41,467 bases of DNA from NCBI RefSeq assembly GCF_021602025.1, contig NZ_BQHW01000038.1, positions 1 through 41,467 of the forward strand, given 5' to 3'. This document shows, piece after piece, positions 31,080-39,424 of this stretch (position 1 is the stretch's first letter; the number at the start of each line of letters is the position of its first letter). The position numbers and the translations under genes are program-made. Under the pieces are notes generated by a model. The model was not told where the DNA came from. It made no database searches and saw nothing but the letters and a program-made list of their open reading frames with translations. The stretch comes from Pseudomonas ceruminis. Its GTDB lineage: Bacteria; Pseudomonadota; Gammaproteobacteria; Pseudomonadales; Pseudomonadaceae.

Positions 31080-33479
31080 TCAATGGGCGAAGATCGAGCC
31101 GCCCGCCTTGCCCACCATCTTTTCAGGCTTGATCAGGAACCGTGCCAGCGCCGGCAGCAGCCACAGCGCGCCGAACATGTTCCACAGCAACATGAAGGTC
31201 AGCATCAGGCCCATGTCGGCCTGGAACTTGATGGCCGAGAAGATCCAGGTGCACACGCCAATGGCCAGGCACAGGCCGGTGAACAGCACGGCCTTGCCGG
31301 TCGAACGCAGGGTTTGGTAATAGGCCTCCTGCAACGGCAGGCCCGCGCGCAGGAAGCTTTCCAGGCGGCTGTAGATGTAGATGCCGTAGTCCACGCCAAT
31401 GCCAACGCCCAGCGCCACCACCGGCAAGGTGGCGACCTTCACGCCAATGCCCATGAATGCCATCAGCGCATTGCCCAGCACCGAGGTCAGCACCAGGGGC
31501 AGCACGATGCACAGGGTGGCGGCAAAGGAGCGGAAGGTGATCAGGCACATCACGGCCACGCAGAGGTACACCAGCACCAGGATCGTCAACTCGGCCGAGC
31601 GGATCACATCGTTGGTGGCCGCCTCGATGCCGGCGTTGCCAGCCGCCAGCAGGAACTGCAGCCCGTCCTTGTTGTGGCTGTCGGCAAATGCCTTGGCCAC
31701 GGCGGTGACGCGCTCCAGGGTTTCTGCCTTGTGGTCGTTGAGAAACACCAGCACCGGCGCCAGCGAGCAGTCGGCGTTGTACAGGCCGTCGGCGCGGGCG
31801 ATGGAGTTGTTGAGGATGTCTGGGTTGCGCGACAGAGTCTCCCACTTCAGGCTGCCCTCGTTCATGCCCTTGATCACCTGCTTGGACACGGTGACCAGGG
31901 AGATCGCCGACTGCACGCCTGGGGTGTTCTCCATGGTCCACATCAATTCGTCGATCGGTGCCATCGTCGAGTGGATCGAGCAGCTCTCTGCCGGGGTCTT
32001 GACCATGATCACCAGCACATCCGAGCTGGTCGAGTAGTTGCTGATGATGAAGTTGTTGTCCTGGTTGTAGCGTGAGTCCGGGCGCAGCTCCGGCGCGCCC
32101 TGGTCGAGGTCGCCGATCTTCAGGTTCTGGCTGTACCAGAGGCCGCCGGCAAAGGCCACCAGGGCCAGGGCCACGGACACCGGCGCCACCTTGGCACTGG
32201 CGAAGTTCGACAACAGGCGCCAGAACGGGTGCTCACGGGTAGCATCTTTCTTACTGCGCTCGATGGCCTTCTTGCTGATGCCCACGTAGGAGATCGCAAC
32301 CGGCAGCAGAATCAGGTTGGTGAAGACGATCACCGCCACACCGATCGAGGCGCCGATGGCCAGTTCGTGAATCACCCCAATGTCGATGATCAACAGGGTG
32401 ATGAAGCCCACCGCATCGGCCAGGATGGCGATCATCCCCGGCAGGAACAATTGGCGGAAGGTACGCCGGGCCGCGGTCAGTGCGTTGTCGGCGTCACTGG
32501 ACTGCAGCGCGATGCCGTTGATCTTCTGCACCCCGTGGGAAATGCCGATGGCGAAGATCAGGAATGGCACCAGCATCGAGTACGGGTCCAGGCCAAAGCC
32601 TACCGCGTGCATCAAACCCAACTGCCAGACCACCGCCACCAGGGTGGTGATGAGCACGGCGATGGTGCTGCGGATGCACCAGGTGAACCAGTACAACAGC
32701 ACCCAGGTGATGACCAGCGCCACCCCGAAGAACATCGCCACCATCACCAGGCCGTCGATCAGGTCACCGACCTTCTTCGCGAAACCGACGATGTGAATCT
32801 TCACATTGGGGTTCTGCGCCTGGAACTTGTCGCGGATTTGCGCTTCCAGTTGATGGGAGAAACGCTGGTAGTCGAGCTTGACCAGCTTGCCCGGGTCCTG
32901 TGGGTCGGGGAAGCTTTCCAGCAAGGGGATGTCGATGATGCTGGATTTGAAATTGTTGCCCACCAGGCGGCCGACCTGGCCGGACTTGAGCACGTTGTCG
33001 CGCAGGGTGTCGAGGCTCTCCTGCGAGCCATTGTAAGTATTGGGGATTACCTCGCCGCCGGAGAAGCCCTCCTCGGTGACCTCGCTCCAGCGCACGCTGG
33101 GGCTCCATAGCGACTTCAGCCCGGCCCGGTCGACGCCAGGCAGGTAGAACACCTCGTCATGGATCTGCCGCAGGGTCTCCATGTAGTCCTTGTCGAAGAT
33201 GTCGCCGTTGACCGCCTCGACCGAAATGCGCACGGTGTTACCCAGGTTGGCCAGGTCGTTGCGGTGCTCCATCATCTGTTCGATGAACGGATGCTCAAGC
33301 GGGATCATCTTCTCGAAACTGGTCGAGGGGCGGATCTGCGTGGCCTGCCAGAACAGGAAGACGCTCACCAGCGCGCAGAGGGCGATGACCACGGGGCGGT
33401 TGTTGAAGATCAGGCGTTCGAGCAGTGTGGGCTTGTCCTGGTGGTGCGGGTGCATGGTGATGCTCTCTCGGCTGGTCAT
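31080..33479 (-). CDS. MMPL/RND-superfamily membrane transporter
   Basis: 799 residues with a strong AGGAGG site 8 nt before the ATG at 33479. Two repeats are visible, each a single helix, a large periplasmic loop and a five-helix bundle: helices near 28-46 and about 235-400, then near 425-445 and about 620-785. The second bundle contains GVGIGVDYGIYIYSRLESFL, the classic RND/MMPL helix-4 motif, and the first the matching IGISHGVQKINGIAL. This is a single-chain proton-driven RND-like exporter (HAE2/MmpL-like) moving lipids or hydrophobic compounds. No MFP adaptor or TolC gene adjoins it. Its start codon overlaps the stop of the YCF48 gene (ATGA), so the two are translated together and probably act together. 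Confidence 0.92.
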   Translation of the reverse strand: MTSRESITMHPHHQDKPTLLERLIFNNRPVVIALCALVSVFLFWQATQIRPSTSFEKMIPLEHPFIEQMMEHRNDLANLGNTVRISVEAVNGDIFDKDYMETLRQIHDEVFYLPGVDRAGLKSLWSPSVRWSEVTEEGFSGGEVIPNTYNGSQESLDTLRDNVLKSGQVGRLVGNNFKSSIIDIPLLESFPDPQDPGKLVKLDYQRFSHQLEAQIRDKFQAQNPNVKIHIVGFAKKVGDLIDGLVMVAMFFGVALVITWVLLYWFTWCIRSTIAVLITTLVAVVWQLGLMHAVGFGLDPYSMLVPFLIFAIGISHGVQKINGIALQSSDADNALTAARRTFRQLFLPGMIAILADAVGFITLLIIDIGVIHELAIGASIGVAVIVFTNLILLPVAISYVGISKKAIERSKKDATREHPFWRLLSNFASAKVAPVSVALALVAFAGGLWYSQNLKIGDLDQGAPELRPDSRYNQDNNFIISNYSTSSDVLVIMVKTPAESCSIHSTMAPIDELMWTMENTPGVQSAISLVTVSKQVIKGMNEGSLKWETLSRNPDILNNSIARADGLYNADCSLAPVLVFLNDHKAETLERVTAVAKAFADSHNKDGLQFLLAAGNAGIEAATNDVIRSAELTILVLVYLCVAVMCLITFRSFAATLCIVLPLVLTSVLGNALMAFMGIGVKVATLPVVALGVGIGVDYGIYIYSRLESFLRAGLPLQEAYYQTLRSTGKAVLFTGLCLAIGVCTWIFSAIKFQADMGLMLTFMLLWNMFGALWLLPALARFLIKPEKMVGKAGGSIFAH

Positions 33480-34504
33480 GGACGCACCTCCTCTGCACCA
33501 TCGGCGGTGGCCAGGTGCACACCCCCCTGCCCTACCAGTACCAGGCCGCCATTGGCCAGGCCGCTGACACCGGCCAGGGCAATGCGGTCGGCGCGGTTGT
33601 ACACGCTGAAGCTCTGCCCGTCATCGATGCTGCGCAACACGCTGCCACCGTTGCCCACCAGCACCAGGCTGCCATCATCGAGAAGCGTAGCGCTTGCCAG
33701 GCCGAATTCGAGGTTACCGCGGGCTGCCTTGAGTACGATCGGTTGCCAACTGTCGCCGAAATCGGTGGAGCGGAACAGGTTGCCGCGCAGGCCGTAGGCG
33801 AGCAATGTGCTGGGCTTGGCGGTCCCGATCACGCCGAACAGCGAGCCCTCGTAGGGGCTATCGACGTTGACCCAGGTCTGGCCATCGTCGGTGGAGCGGA
33901 ACATGCCGCCCTGTTCGCCGACGATGAATAACCCGGCGTCCTTGACCACGGCAATGCCGTTGAGGTGCAACTGGTCGGGGTTGTCCAGGCGCTCGGCGAC
34001 ATCCTGCCAGTGCTGCCCGCCATCGCGGGTTTCCAGCAAGGCACCATAGGCGCCCACGCTAAAGCCATGCTGGGCATCGAGGAAGGTGACATCAAGCAAC
34101 GGTGCTTCACGGGACAGGTCTTCGAACTGTTTGCTCCAGGTCGCGCCGCCATCGTTGCTGGCGAGGATCTGCGCATCATGGCCGACCGCCCAGCCACGCT
34201 TGTCGTCGAGAAAGAACACGGCGGTAAGCAGTTGTCGGGTAGGTACCCTGGCCTGAGTCCAGGTGTTGCCCTGGTCGTCGGAGAACAGAATATGGCCGCG
34301 ATCGCCGACCGCCACCAGGCGCTTGCCGGCATGGGTGACATCGATCAGCAGGCTCTGGCTGGCCTTGGCCGACTCGGTGGAGTACTCGTCGGCGGCTGCG
34401 GCCTGGGCGCTTTCGGCCCACATCCCCAATGCCAGCGCCAGCATCGCGCCAGCTGCCAGCGGCCAGGCACCACGCCTGACCTGCGTCATCACCCGCTCCC
34501 TCAT
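33476..34504 (-). CDS. exported YCF48/BNR-like beta-propeller protein
   Basis: 342 residues from the ATG at 34504 (GGGGA 5 nt upstream). The ATG at 34489, with GGAG 6 nt upstream, would give 337 residues and an equally good signal peptide, so the start is not settled. Signal peptide core WPLAAGAMLALALGMWAESAQA, cleaved near AQA. The mature part is a photosystem-II-assembly (YCF48) type propeller with repeated sialidase-like DDGQTW boxes: SDDQGNTWTQ, SNDGGATWSK, TRDGGQHWQD, STDDGQTWVN, STDFGDSWQP and SIDDGQSFSV. YCF48 proteins of this type pair with MMPL transporters in many proteobacteria. Here the pair is linked by ATGA. The DUF1302 and DUF1329 genes often found with such pairs are absent nearby. 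Confidence 0.9.
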   Translation of the reverse strand: MRERVMTQVRRGAWPLAAGAMLALALGMWAESAQAAAADEYSTESAKASQSLLIDVTHAGKRLVAVGDRGHILFSDDQGNTWTQARVPTRQLLTAVFFLDDKRGWAVGHDAQILASNDGGATWSKQFEDLSREAPLLDVTFLDAQHGFSVGAYGALLETRDGGQHWQDVAERLDNPDQLHLNGIAVVKDAGLFIVGEQGGMFRSTDDGQTWVNVDSPYEGSLFGVIGTAKPSTLLAYGLRGNLFRSTDFGDSWQPIVLKAARGNLEFGLASATLLDDGSLVLVGNGGSVLRSIDDGQSFSVYNRADRIALAGVSGLANGGLVLVGQGGVHLATADGAEEVRP

Positions 34505-34773
34505 GACCGTCCCCTGTTTGTTCTTCTTTGGTGGGTCTGTGCCTTGCAGGTACTGCGAAAACCCTGTGTTAGAGGCCTGCAATAGCTTCGGGCCATCGTA
34601 GCGGGGATGTTTGCGGGAACACAACGAGCGGGACGTTATGTTTTGTTAACCAGAAAACGCTGGGCCGGCAAGCCGACGCCCACAGGGCGCACACCGTCTT
34701 GCGAGCGGTGCAGCACCTGCGGGCGCCGGTTTGCCGGGGATGGGCTGCCTGGCAGCCCCACGCGTCGCCTGAA
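34505..34773. other. Intergenic region between pepN and the YCF48 gene
   Basis: 269 nt without a supportable gene. Going down the minus strand from pepN it contains a GGGCTG-CCTGG-CAGCCC hairpin (34742-34758), then a REP-like unit (34664-34687), then an AT-rich stretch GGTTAACAAAACATAACG (about 34633-34650), a plausible upstream promoter element for the YCF48-MMPL operon. A weak TTGTGT-18-TACGAT pair follows at about 34595-34625. Confidence 0.4.
34664..34687. repeat. REP-like element between pepN and the YCF48 gene
   Basis: GCCGGCAAGCCG followed by ACGCCCACAGGG, about three mismatches in 24 bases from the Pseudomonas REP core. Extragenic, located after pepN on its transcript. Confidence 0.55.
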
Positions 34774-37431
34774 TCAGGCCAGGCTTTTGCTCACCACCTC
34801 ATACACATCGCTGGACAACTCACCGGACGCCAGAATCCGCTCCAGTTCGCCCTTCATCAGCACCTGGCGCGCGTCGTCATACTTGCGCCAGCGGGTCAGC
34901 GGCGCCAGTTGACGCGAGGCAATCTGCGGGTTCAGTGCATTCAGCTCGATCACCAGGTCAGCCAGGAAGCGGTAGCCCGAGCCATCCGCCGCGTGGAAGT
35001 TGACCAGATTCTGCCCGGCAAAGGCGCCGATCAGTGCCCGCACCTTGTTCGGGTTCTTCAGGGTGAACGCCGGGTGCTGCATCAGCGCCTTGACCCGCGC
35101 CAGCCCACCGGGCAGGGTGCTGGCGGCCTGCACACTGAACCACTGGTCCATGACCAGCGGGTTGTCCTTGAAGTGCTCGGCGAAGCTTTCCAGCGCCTTG
35201 GCGCGCTCAGCCTCGAACGGCGAGTTGACCAGCACGGCCAGCGCGGTCAGGCGCTCAGTCATGTTGTCGCAGTGCTCGAACTGCTCCAGGGTCGCCTCCA
35301 GCACCTGCGGCTTGCCGCTCTGCATCAAGTACGACAGGGCGATGTTCTGCAGGCTGCGGCGGGCAAAATGTTCGGCAGCGGCCACGTAGGCGGTGTTGCG
35401 CGACACTTCGCGGTTGGCCTGGTAGCGCGCCCACAGCGCGTCGAACAGCTGCTCGGCGATCTGCTGGCGGGCGAACTCGCGGGCGGTGTGGATGGCATCC
35501 ACGTCGGCCACCTGGCTGATCTCGGTCAGGTAGGCTTCGCCTGGCAGCGAGAGCATCTCGGCGACCATGGCCGGGTCCAGCGATACGTTGCCCAGCACGG
35601 TGCCGAGCGCGGTGATCAGCCGCTGGTCGAGCCTCAGCGCTTCGCCGCGCTGGTATTGGCCGATCAGCGCCTGCAGCACCTGTACCGACAGCTGCTGGCC
35701 CGCTTCCCAGCGGTTGAAGCCATCGCTATCGTGCTGCATGAGGAACATCAGCTGGTCACGGTCGTACGGGAAGCTCAGCTTGACCGGCGCACTGAAACCG
35801 CGCAGCAGCGACGGCAGCGGCTTGGCGGCGATGTCCTGGAAAGTGAAGGTCTGCTCGGCTTCGGTCACCGACAGCACACGGGTGGTGCCAGTCGCCTGGG
35901 CTTCACCGGCCAGTTGCAGTGGCAGGTCGTTGCCAGTGGCGTCCAGCAGGCCCAGCTCTACCGGGATCACGAACGGCAGCTTCTCGGCCTTGTCCGGGGT
36001 CGGCGGGCAGCTCTGGCGGAAGGTCAGGCTGTAGGTTTGCGCGGTGGCGTCATAGGCCTCGCTGACGTCCAGGCGCGGGGTGCCGGCCTGGTTGTACCAG
36101 CGTTTGAACTGGGTAAGGTCGACGCCGTTGGCGTCTTCCATGGCCTTGATGAAGTCGTCAGTGGTCACTGCCTGGCCATCATGGCGTTCGAAGTAAAGGT
36201 CGCTGCCCTTGCGGAAACCCTCGGCGCCCAGCAGGGTGCGGACCATGCGCACCACTTCAGCGCCCTTCTCGTAAACGGTCAGGGTGTAGAAGTTGGAAAT
36301 CTCGATGAAGCTGTCCGGGCGCACCGGGTGGGCCATGGGTCCTGCATCTTCGGCGAACTGGTGGGTGCGCAGGTAGGCGACGTCCTCGATGCGCTTGACC
36401 GTGCGCGAGTTCATGTCAGCGCTGAATTCGGCGTCGCGGAACACCGTGAAGCCTTCTTTGAGCGACAACTGGAACCAGTCGCGGCAGGTCACGCGGTTGC
36501 CCGACCAGTTGTGGAAATATTCGTGGGCAACCACGCCTTCGACACGCTGGTGGGCAGCATCGGTGGCGGTTTCGGCGCGGGCCAGCACGCAGCTGGAGTT
36601 GAAGATGTTCAGGCCCTTGTTTTCCATGGCGCCCATGTTGAAGTCGTTGACCGCGACGATCATGAAGATGTCCAGGTCGTACTCGCGGCCGTAGACTTCT
36701 TCATCCCAGCGCATGGACTTCTTCAGGCTGACCATGGCGTGGTCGCACTTGTCGATGTTCTCGGGCTCGACGTAGATGCGCAGGGTCACGTCGCGGCCAG
36801 ACTGGCGCACGAAGGTGTCCTCGACACACCAGAGGTCACCGGCGACCAGGGCGAACAGGTAGGCCGGCTTCATGAACGGGTCTTCCCAGGTCGCCCAGTG
36901 GCGGCCGTCTTCAGCCGGGCCGCTGCCAACAGGGTTACCGTTGGACAGCAACACCGGGTAGCGGTGCTGCTCGGCGATCACCGTGGTGGTGAAGGTGCTC
37001 ATGACGTCAGGGCGGTCGAGGTAGTAGGTGATCTTGCGGAAACCCTCGGCCTCGCACTGGGTGCAGAACATCTTGCCGGACTTGTACAGGCCTTCGAGCG
37101 CGGTGTTGCGCTCGGGGTGGATCTTGACGCTGGTGTCCAGGGTGAAGCGCTCGGCCTTGGGGTGCACGGTCAGGCTGTCGGCTTCGAGCTGGTAGTCGCT
37201 GACTTGCAGTTCCTGGTCGTCCAGGGAGGCGCGCAACAGTTCCAGCTGCTGGCCGTCGAGCACCAGCGGCGGCAGCCCGGCACCGCGTGCCGGGTTACGG
37301 CGCATGACCAGTTGCGCATGGACCAGCGTGTGGTCCTCGAACAGCTCGAAGGTCAGGTGCGTCTCATCGATCAGGTACTCGGGCGCCTGGTAGTCCTTGA
37401 GGTAGATCACTTGCGGTTGTTCGGTACGCAT
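34774..37431 (-). CDS. pepN: aminopeptidase N (M1 family)
   Basis: 885 residues, the usual length for gammaproteobacterial PepN. It removes N-terminal residues from peptides in the cytoplasm. N-terminal beta domain, then the exopeptidase motif GAMEN at 267-271, the zinc site HEYFHNWSGN with His303 and His307, and the third ligand Glu326 in LSLKEGFTVF. The transition-state Tyr lies in NFYTLTVYEKGAEVVRMV. A long helical C-terminal domain caps the active site. AGGA lies 8 nt before the ATG. It is the last gene of the run from nadK, 13 nt after the DUF2797 gene. Confidence 0.98.
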   Translation of the reverse strand: MRTEQPQVIYLKDYQAPEYLIDETHLTFELFEDHTLVHAQLVMRRNPARGAGLPPLVLDGQQLELLRASLDDQELQVSDYQLEADSLTVHPKAERFTLDTSVKIHPERNTALEGLYKSGKMFCTQCEAEGFRKITYYLDRPDVMSTFTTTVIAEQHRYPVLLSNGNPVGSGPAEDGRHWATWEDPFMKPAYLFALVAGDLWCVEDTFVRQSGRDVTLRIYVEPENIDKCDHAMVSLKKSMRWDEEVYGREYDLDIFMIVAVNDFNMGAMENKGLNIFNSSCVLARAETATDAAHQRVEGVVAHEYFHNWSGNRVTCRDWFQLSLKEGFTVFRDAEFSADMNSRTVKRIEDVAYLRTHQFAEDAGPMAHPVRPDSFIEISNFYTLTVYEKGAEVVRMVRTLLGAEGFRKGSDLYFERHDGQAVTTDDFIKAMEDANGVDLTQFKRWYNQAGTPRLDVSEAYDATAQTYSLTFRQSCPPTPDKAEKLPFVIPVELGLLDATGNDLPLQLAGEAQATGTTRVLSVTEAEQTFTFQDIAAKPLPSLLRGFSAPVKLSFPYDRDQLMFLMQHDSDGFNRWEAGQQLSVQVLQALIGQYQRGEALRLDQRLITALGTVLGNVSLDPAMVAEMLSLPGEAYLTEISQVADVDAIHTAREFARQQIAEQLFDALWARYQANREVSRNTAYVAAAEHFARRSLQNIALSYLMQSGKPQVLEATLEQFEHCDNMTERLTALAVLVNSPFEAERAKALESFAEHFKDNPLVMDQWFSVQAASTLPGGLARVKALMQHPAFTLKNPNKVRALIGAFAGQNLVNFHAADGSGYRFLADLVIELNALNPQIASRQLAPLTRWRKYDDARQVLMKGELERILASGELSSDVYEVVSKSLA

Positions 37432-37444
37432 GTGCAGGTCCTTT

Positions 37445-38275
37445 TTACTGGAGCACGGCCAACTGGTAGGCCGTGTACTTGCGAATATTGATCACGCCGG
37501 TGTCGAAGATCAGGTACTGGCCCTTGATGCCCAGCAGCGTGCCTTCCACCACCGGGTCCTTGTCGAGGTTGAAGCTGACGATCTTTTTCGGATACGCCTC
37601 GACCGGGTATTTCATCTGCACCACTTCGGCGTCGGGCAGTGGCTGGATCGCCTGCAGGCCGAAGCGCTCCTGCAGCGCGCGCAGGCCGTCGGCACAGGCG
37701 TCGAAGATCTGTTCACGGGTGGCCACCAGGTTGAGCACCTCGGCATCACCCTTGAGCAGCGTGCGCCAGTTGGTACGGTCCGGTACCTGGCTGCGCAGCA
37801 GGTCTTCGACCAGGCCGGATTGCTGGCGGGTGGCCACGCGCATGATCGGCAACGCCTGGCTGGCACCCTGGTCGAGCCAGCGGGTGGGCAACTGGGTGGC
37901 CCGGGTGATACCGACCTTGATCCCTGAGGAGTTGGCCAGGTAGACCACGTGGTCGGTCATGCAGAACTGTTCGCCCCAAGACGGTTCACGGCAGGTACCG
38001 GCGTCATAGTGGCAACGTTCGGGGGCCATGATGCACACGTCACACTGCGCCAGTTTGGTCATGCACGGGTAACAGTACCCCTGGCTGAAGCTGGTCTTGG
38101 TGCGCTTGCCGCAATGGCTGCAGTGAATAGCGCCCAGGTACTCCAGGCGCAGGCGCTGGCCGATCAGCGGGTTGACCGGCACCTGCGTGTCATCCAGGCG
38201 CAAGCTGTACTGCACCACGGGGGCGTCCAGGCTTACCGCCATCTTGCTCAAAGAGCCACGAGCGAGTTCGATCAA
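37445..38275 (-). CDS. DUF2797 Cys-rich protein
   Basis: 276 residues from a TTG at 38275. This codon overlaps the YeaC-like stop as TTGA, and it yields the expected family N-terminus (IELARGSLSKMAVSLDAPVV). The longer frame upstream only reads through the YeaC gene, and the first internal ATG at 38242 would drop conserved residues. The N-terminal half carries many Cys/His pairs: CSHCGKRTK, GYCYPCM, CDVCIMAPERCH, GTCREPSWGEQFC. These are probably zinc-binding treble clefs. They are followed by a GIY-YIG-like stretch VVYLANSSGIKVGITR, which often marks nuclease-like folds, and a C-terminal beta domain. Function unknown; nucleic acid binding is an inference. It lies 13 nt before pepN. Confidence 0.88.
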   Translation of the reverse strand: MIELARGSLSKMAVSLDAPVVQYSLRLDDTQVPVNPLIGQRLRLEYLGAIHCSHCGKRTKTSFSQGYCYPCMTKLAQCDVCIMAPERCHYDAGTCREPSWGEQFCMTDHVVYLANSSGIKVGITRATQLPTRWLDQGASQALPIMRVATRQQSGLVEDLLRSQVPDRTNWRTLLKGDAEVLNLVATREQIFDACADGLRALQERFGLQAIQPLPDAEVVQMKYPVEAYPKKIVSFNLDKDPVVEGTLLGIKGQYLIFDTGVINIRKYTAYQLAVLQ

Positions 38276-38532
38276 TGTACCGAGTCCGATTTGAACAGAA
38301 TGTTGGGAATCGGTGCGGACTTCGATGCGCACTCCTGCGGGCCCATGTAGCCGGTGCGCTGCTCTTCGGGCAGGTTCTTCATCTCCCAGGCGATCACGGC
38401 CTGCAGCGACAACTCTTTCTGCTCGGGGGTGAGCCTGCGGCCGTCGGACCACTTGCCGATCTCTACGGCCGTTTTCAGGCTTTCGTAGATTTCCGGGGTA
38501 ATGTTTTCGATCATTTGCGCGAACGTGGACAT
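38272..38532 (-). CDS. YeaC-like (DUF1315) small protein
   Basis: 86 residues, start ATG at 38532 with AGGAG 6 nt upstream. It has the DUF1315 pattern: ENITPEIYESLKTAVEIGKW, then DGRRLTPEQKELSLQAVIAW, then EEQRTGYM with a Cys-containing segment. Mostly helical and soluble. Function unknown. It starts 13 nt after the rhomboid gene and its stop overlaps the TTG of the DUF2797 gene. Confidence 0.9.
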   Translation of the reverse strand: MSTFAQMIENITPEIYESLKTAVEIGKWSDGRRLTPEQKELSLQAVIAWEMKNLPEEQRTGYMGPQECASKSAPIPNILFKSDSVH

Positions 38533-38545
38533 AGCGTCTCCTAAA

Positions 38546-39424
38546 TCAAGCGGACAGTTTACGCCGGGCCAGCGCCCCGCCCAAGAGGCCCGTCAGGCAT
38601 CCGATGAGCAACCCGCCGACGTGGGCGGCGTTGGCGATCTGCCCGAAACCGAGCTGGCCGACCACGCCCGTCAGGCAGATGACCAGCCAGATGAGCATCA
38701 TCACCAGCACGCCCTTGGGCAGGCTGAAGTAGCGGTTGGGTGCCAGCCACTGGTACAGCCAGACGTGCCCAAGCAGCCCGTACAGTACGCCGGACAGCCC
38801 ACCGAACAGGCTCGGGCCGCTGGTGTAGTGCTGGGCCAGGTTGGACACCAGGCTGAACAACAGGGTCAGGCCGAGCAGCAGCCAGGAGCCCTGGCGCAGT
38901 TCGATACGCTTGCCCAGCTCCCAGTACCACAGGCCATTCATGGCCAGGTGCAGCACGCCGAAGTGCAGCAGCATCGGCGACACCAAGCGCCACCACTGGC
39001 CCTCGGCCAGGCCTTGGGCCAGCGGCGTGAAGTGCAGGTATTCGCCCTGGACGCGGAAGTCGAGGAACGTGAACCAGCTGATGGTGGCAAGGTTGTCGCC
39101 CAGGCCAGTAAGGCCGGCAACGATCAGACAGAGGAACAGCACGCTGGCCGTAACCTTGCAGGCGCGGGCCTGTTCAGCCAGTGTCGGCCCTTTCGCCGGC
39201 AAGCTGGCTCCCATAGGGTCGGTAGCAGGCTCGATGTCGGCGTTCCCGTCGGGGAAGCGCTGGTACAGCTGGAGGACATCGGCGGCCATGGTTTCCGGGG
39301 CCCAGAGGACCTGGACCTCACCCTCCTCGCTGACCCGATGGGGGATCTGCAGGCGTTGCAACAGCTTGACGAAGCCGCTGAGGTCGACCGACAGCGGCAG
39401 GCGCATCACTTCGACGATATTCAT
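38546..39424 (-). CDS. rhomboid-family intramembrane serine protease
   Basis: 292 residues from the ATG at 39424, which overlaps the previous stop as ATGA. A soluble N-terminal domain (about 1-65, like the cytoplasmic domain of GlpG) is followed by a linker and six to seven membrane helices from about residue 92. Catalytic features are complete: HLAMNGLWYW with His159 and Asn163 (oxyanion side), FGGLSGVLYGLLG with Ser211, and ANAAHVGGLLIG with His268. It cleaves transmembrane substrates within the membrane; substrates unknown. The linker peptide GASLPAK (72-78) is encoded by a REP sequence (see repeat entry). It is part of the nadK-pepN run. Confidence 0.93.
   Translation of the reverse strand: MNIVEVMRLPLSVDLSGFVKLLQRLQIPHRVSEEGEVQVLWAPETMAADVLQLYQRFPDGNADIEPATDPMGASLPAKGPTLAEQARACKVTASVLFLCLIVAGLTGLGDNLATISWFTFLDFRVQGEYLHFTPLAQGLAEGQWWRLVSPMLLHFGVLHLAMNGLWYWELGKRIELRQGSWLLLGLTLLFSLVSNLAQHYTSGPSLFGGLSGVLYGLLGHVWLYQWLAPNRYFSLPKGVLVMMLIWLVICLTGVVGQLGFGQIANAAHVGGLLIGCLTGLLGGALARRKLSA
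39192..39217. repeat. REP-like sequence inside the rhomboid coding region
   Basis: TTCGCCGGCAAG followed by CTGGCTCCCATAGG, about three mismatches in 26 from the Pseudomonas REP core. It is read on the minus strand as PMGASLPAKGP in the linker between the soluble and membrane domains of the rhomboid protease. The frame stays open through it. Confidence 0.6.

Noticed and set aside
34699-37491. 930-codon plus-strand frame opposite pepN
   Set aside because: Antisense shadow; runs through the intergenic region and pepN without any conserved motif.
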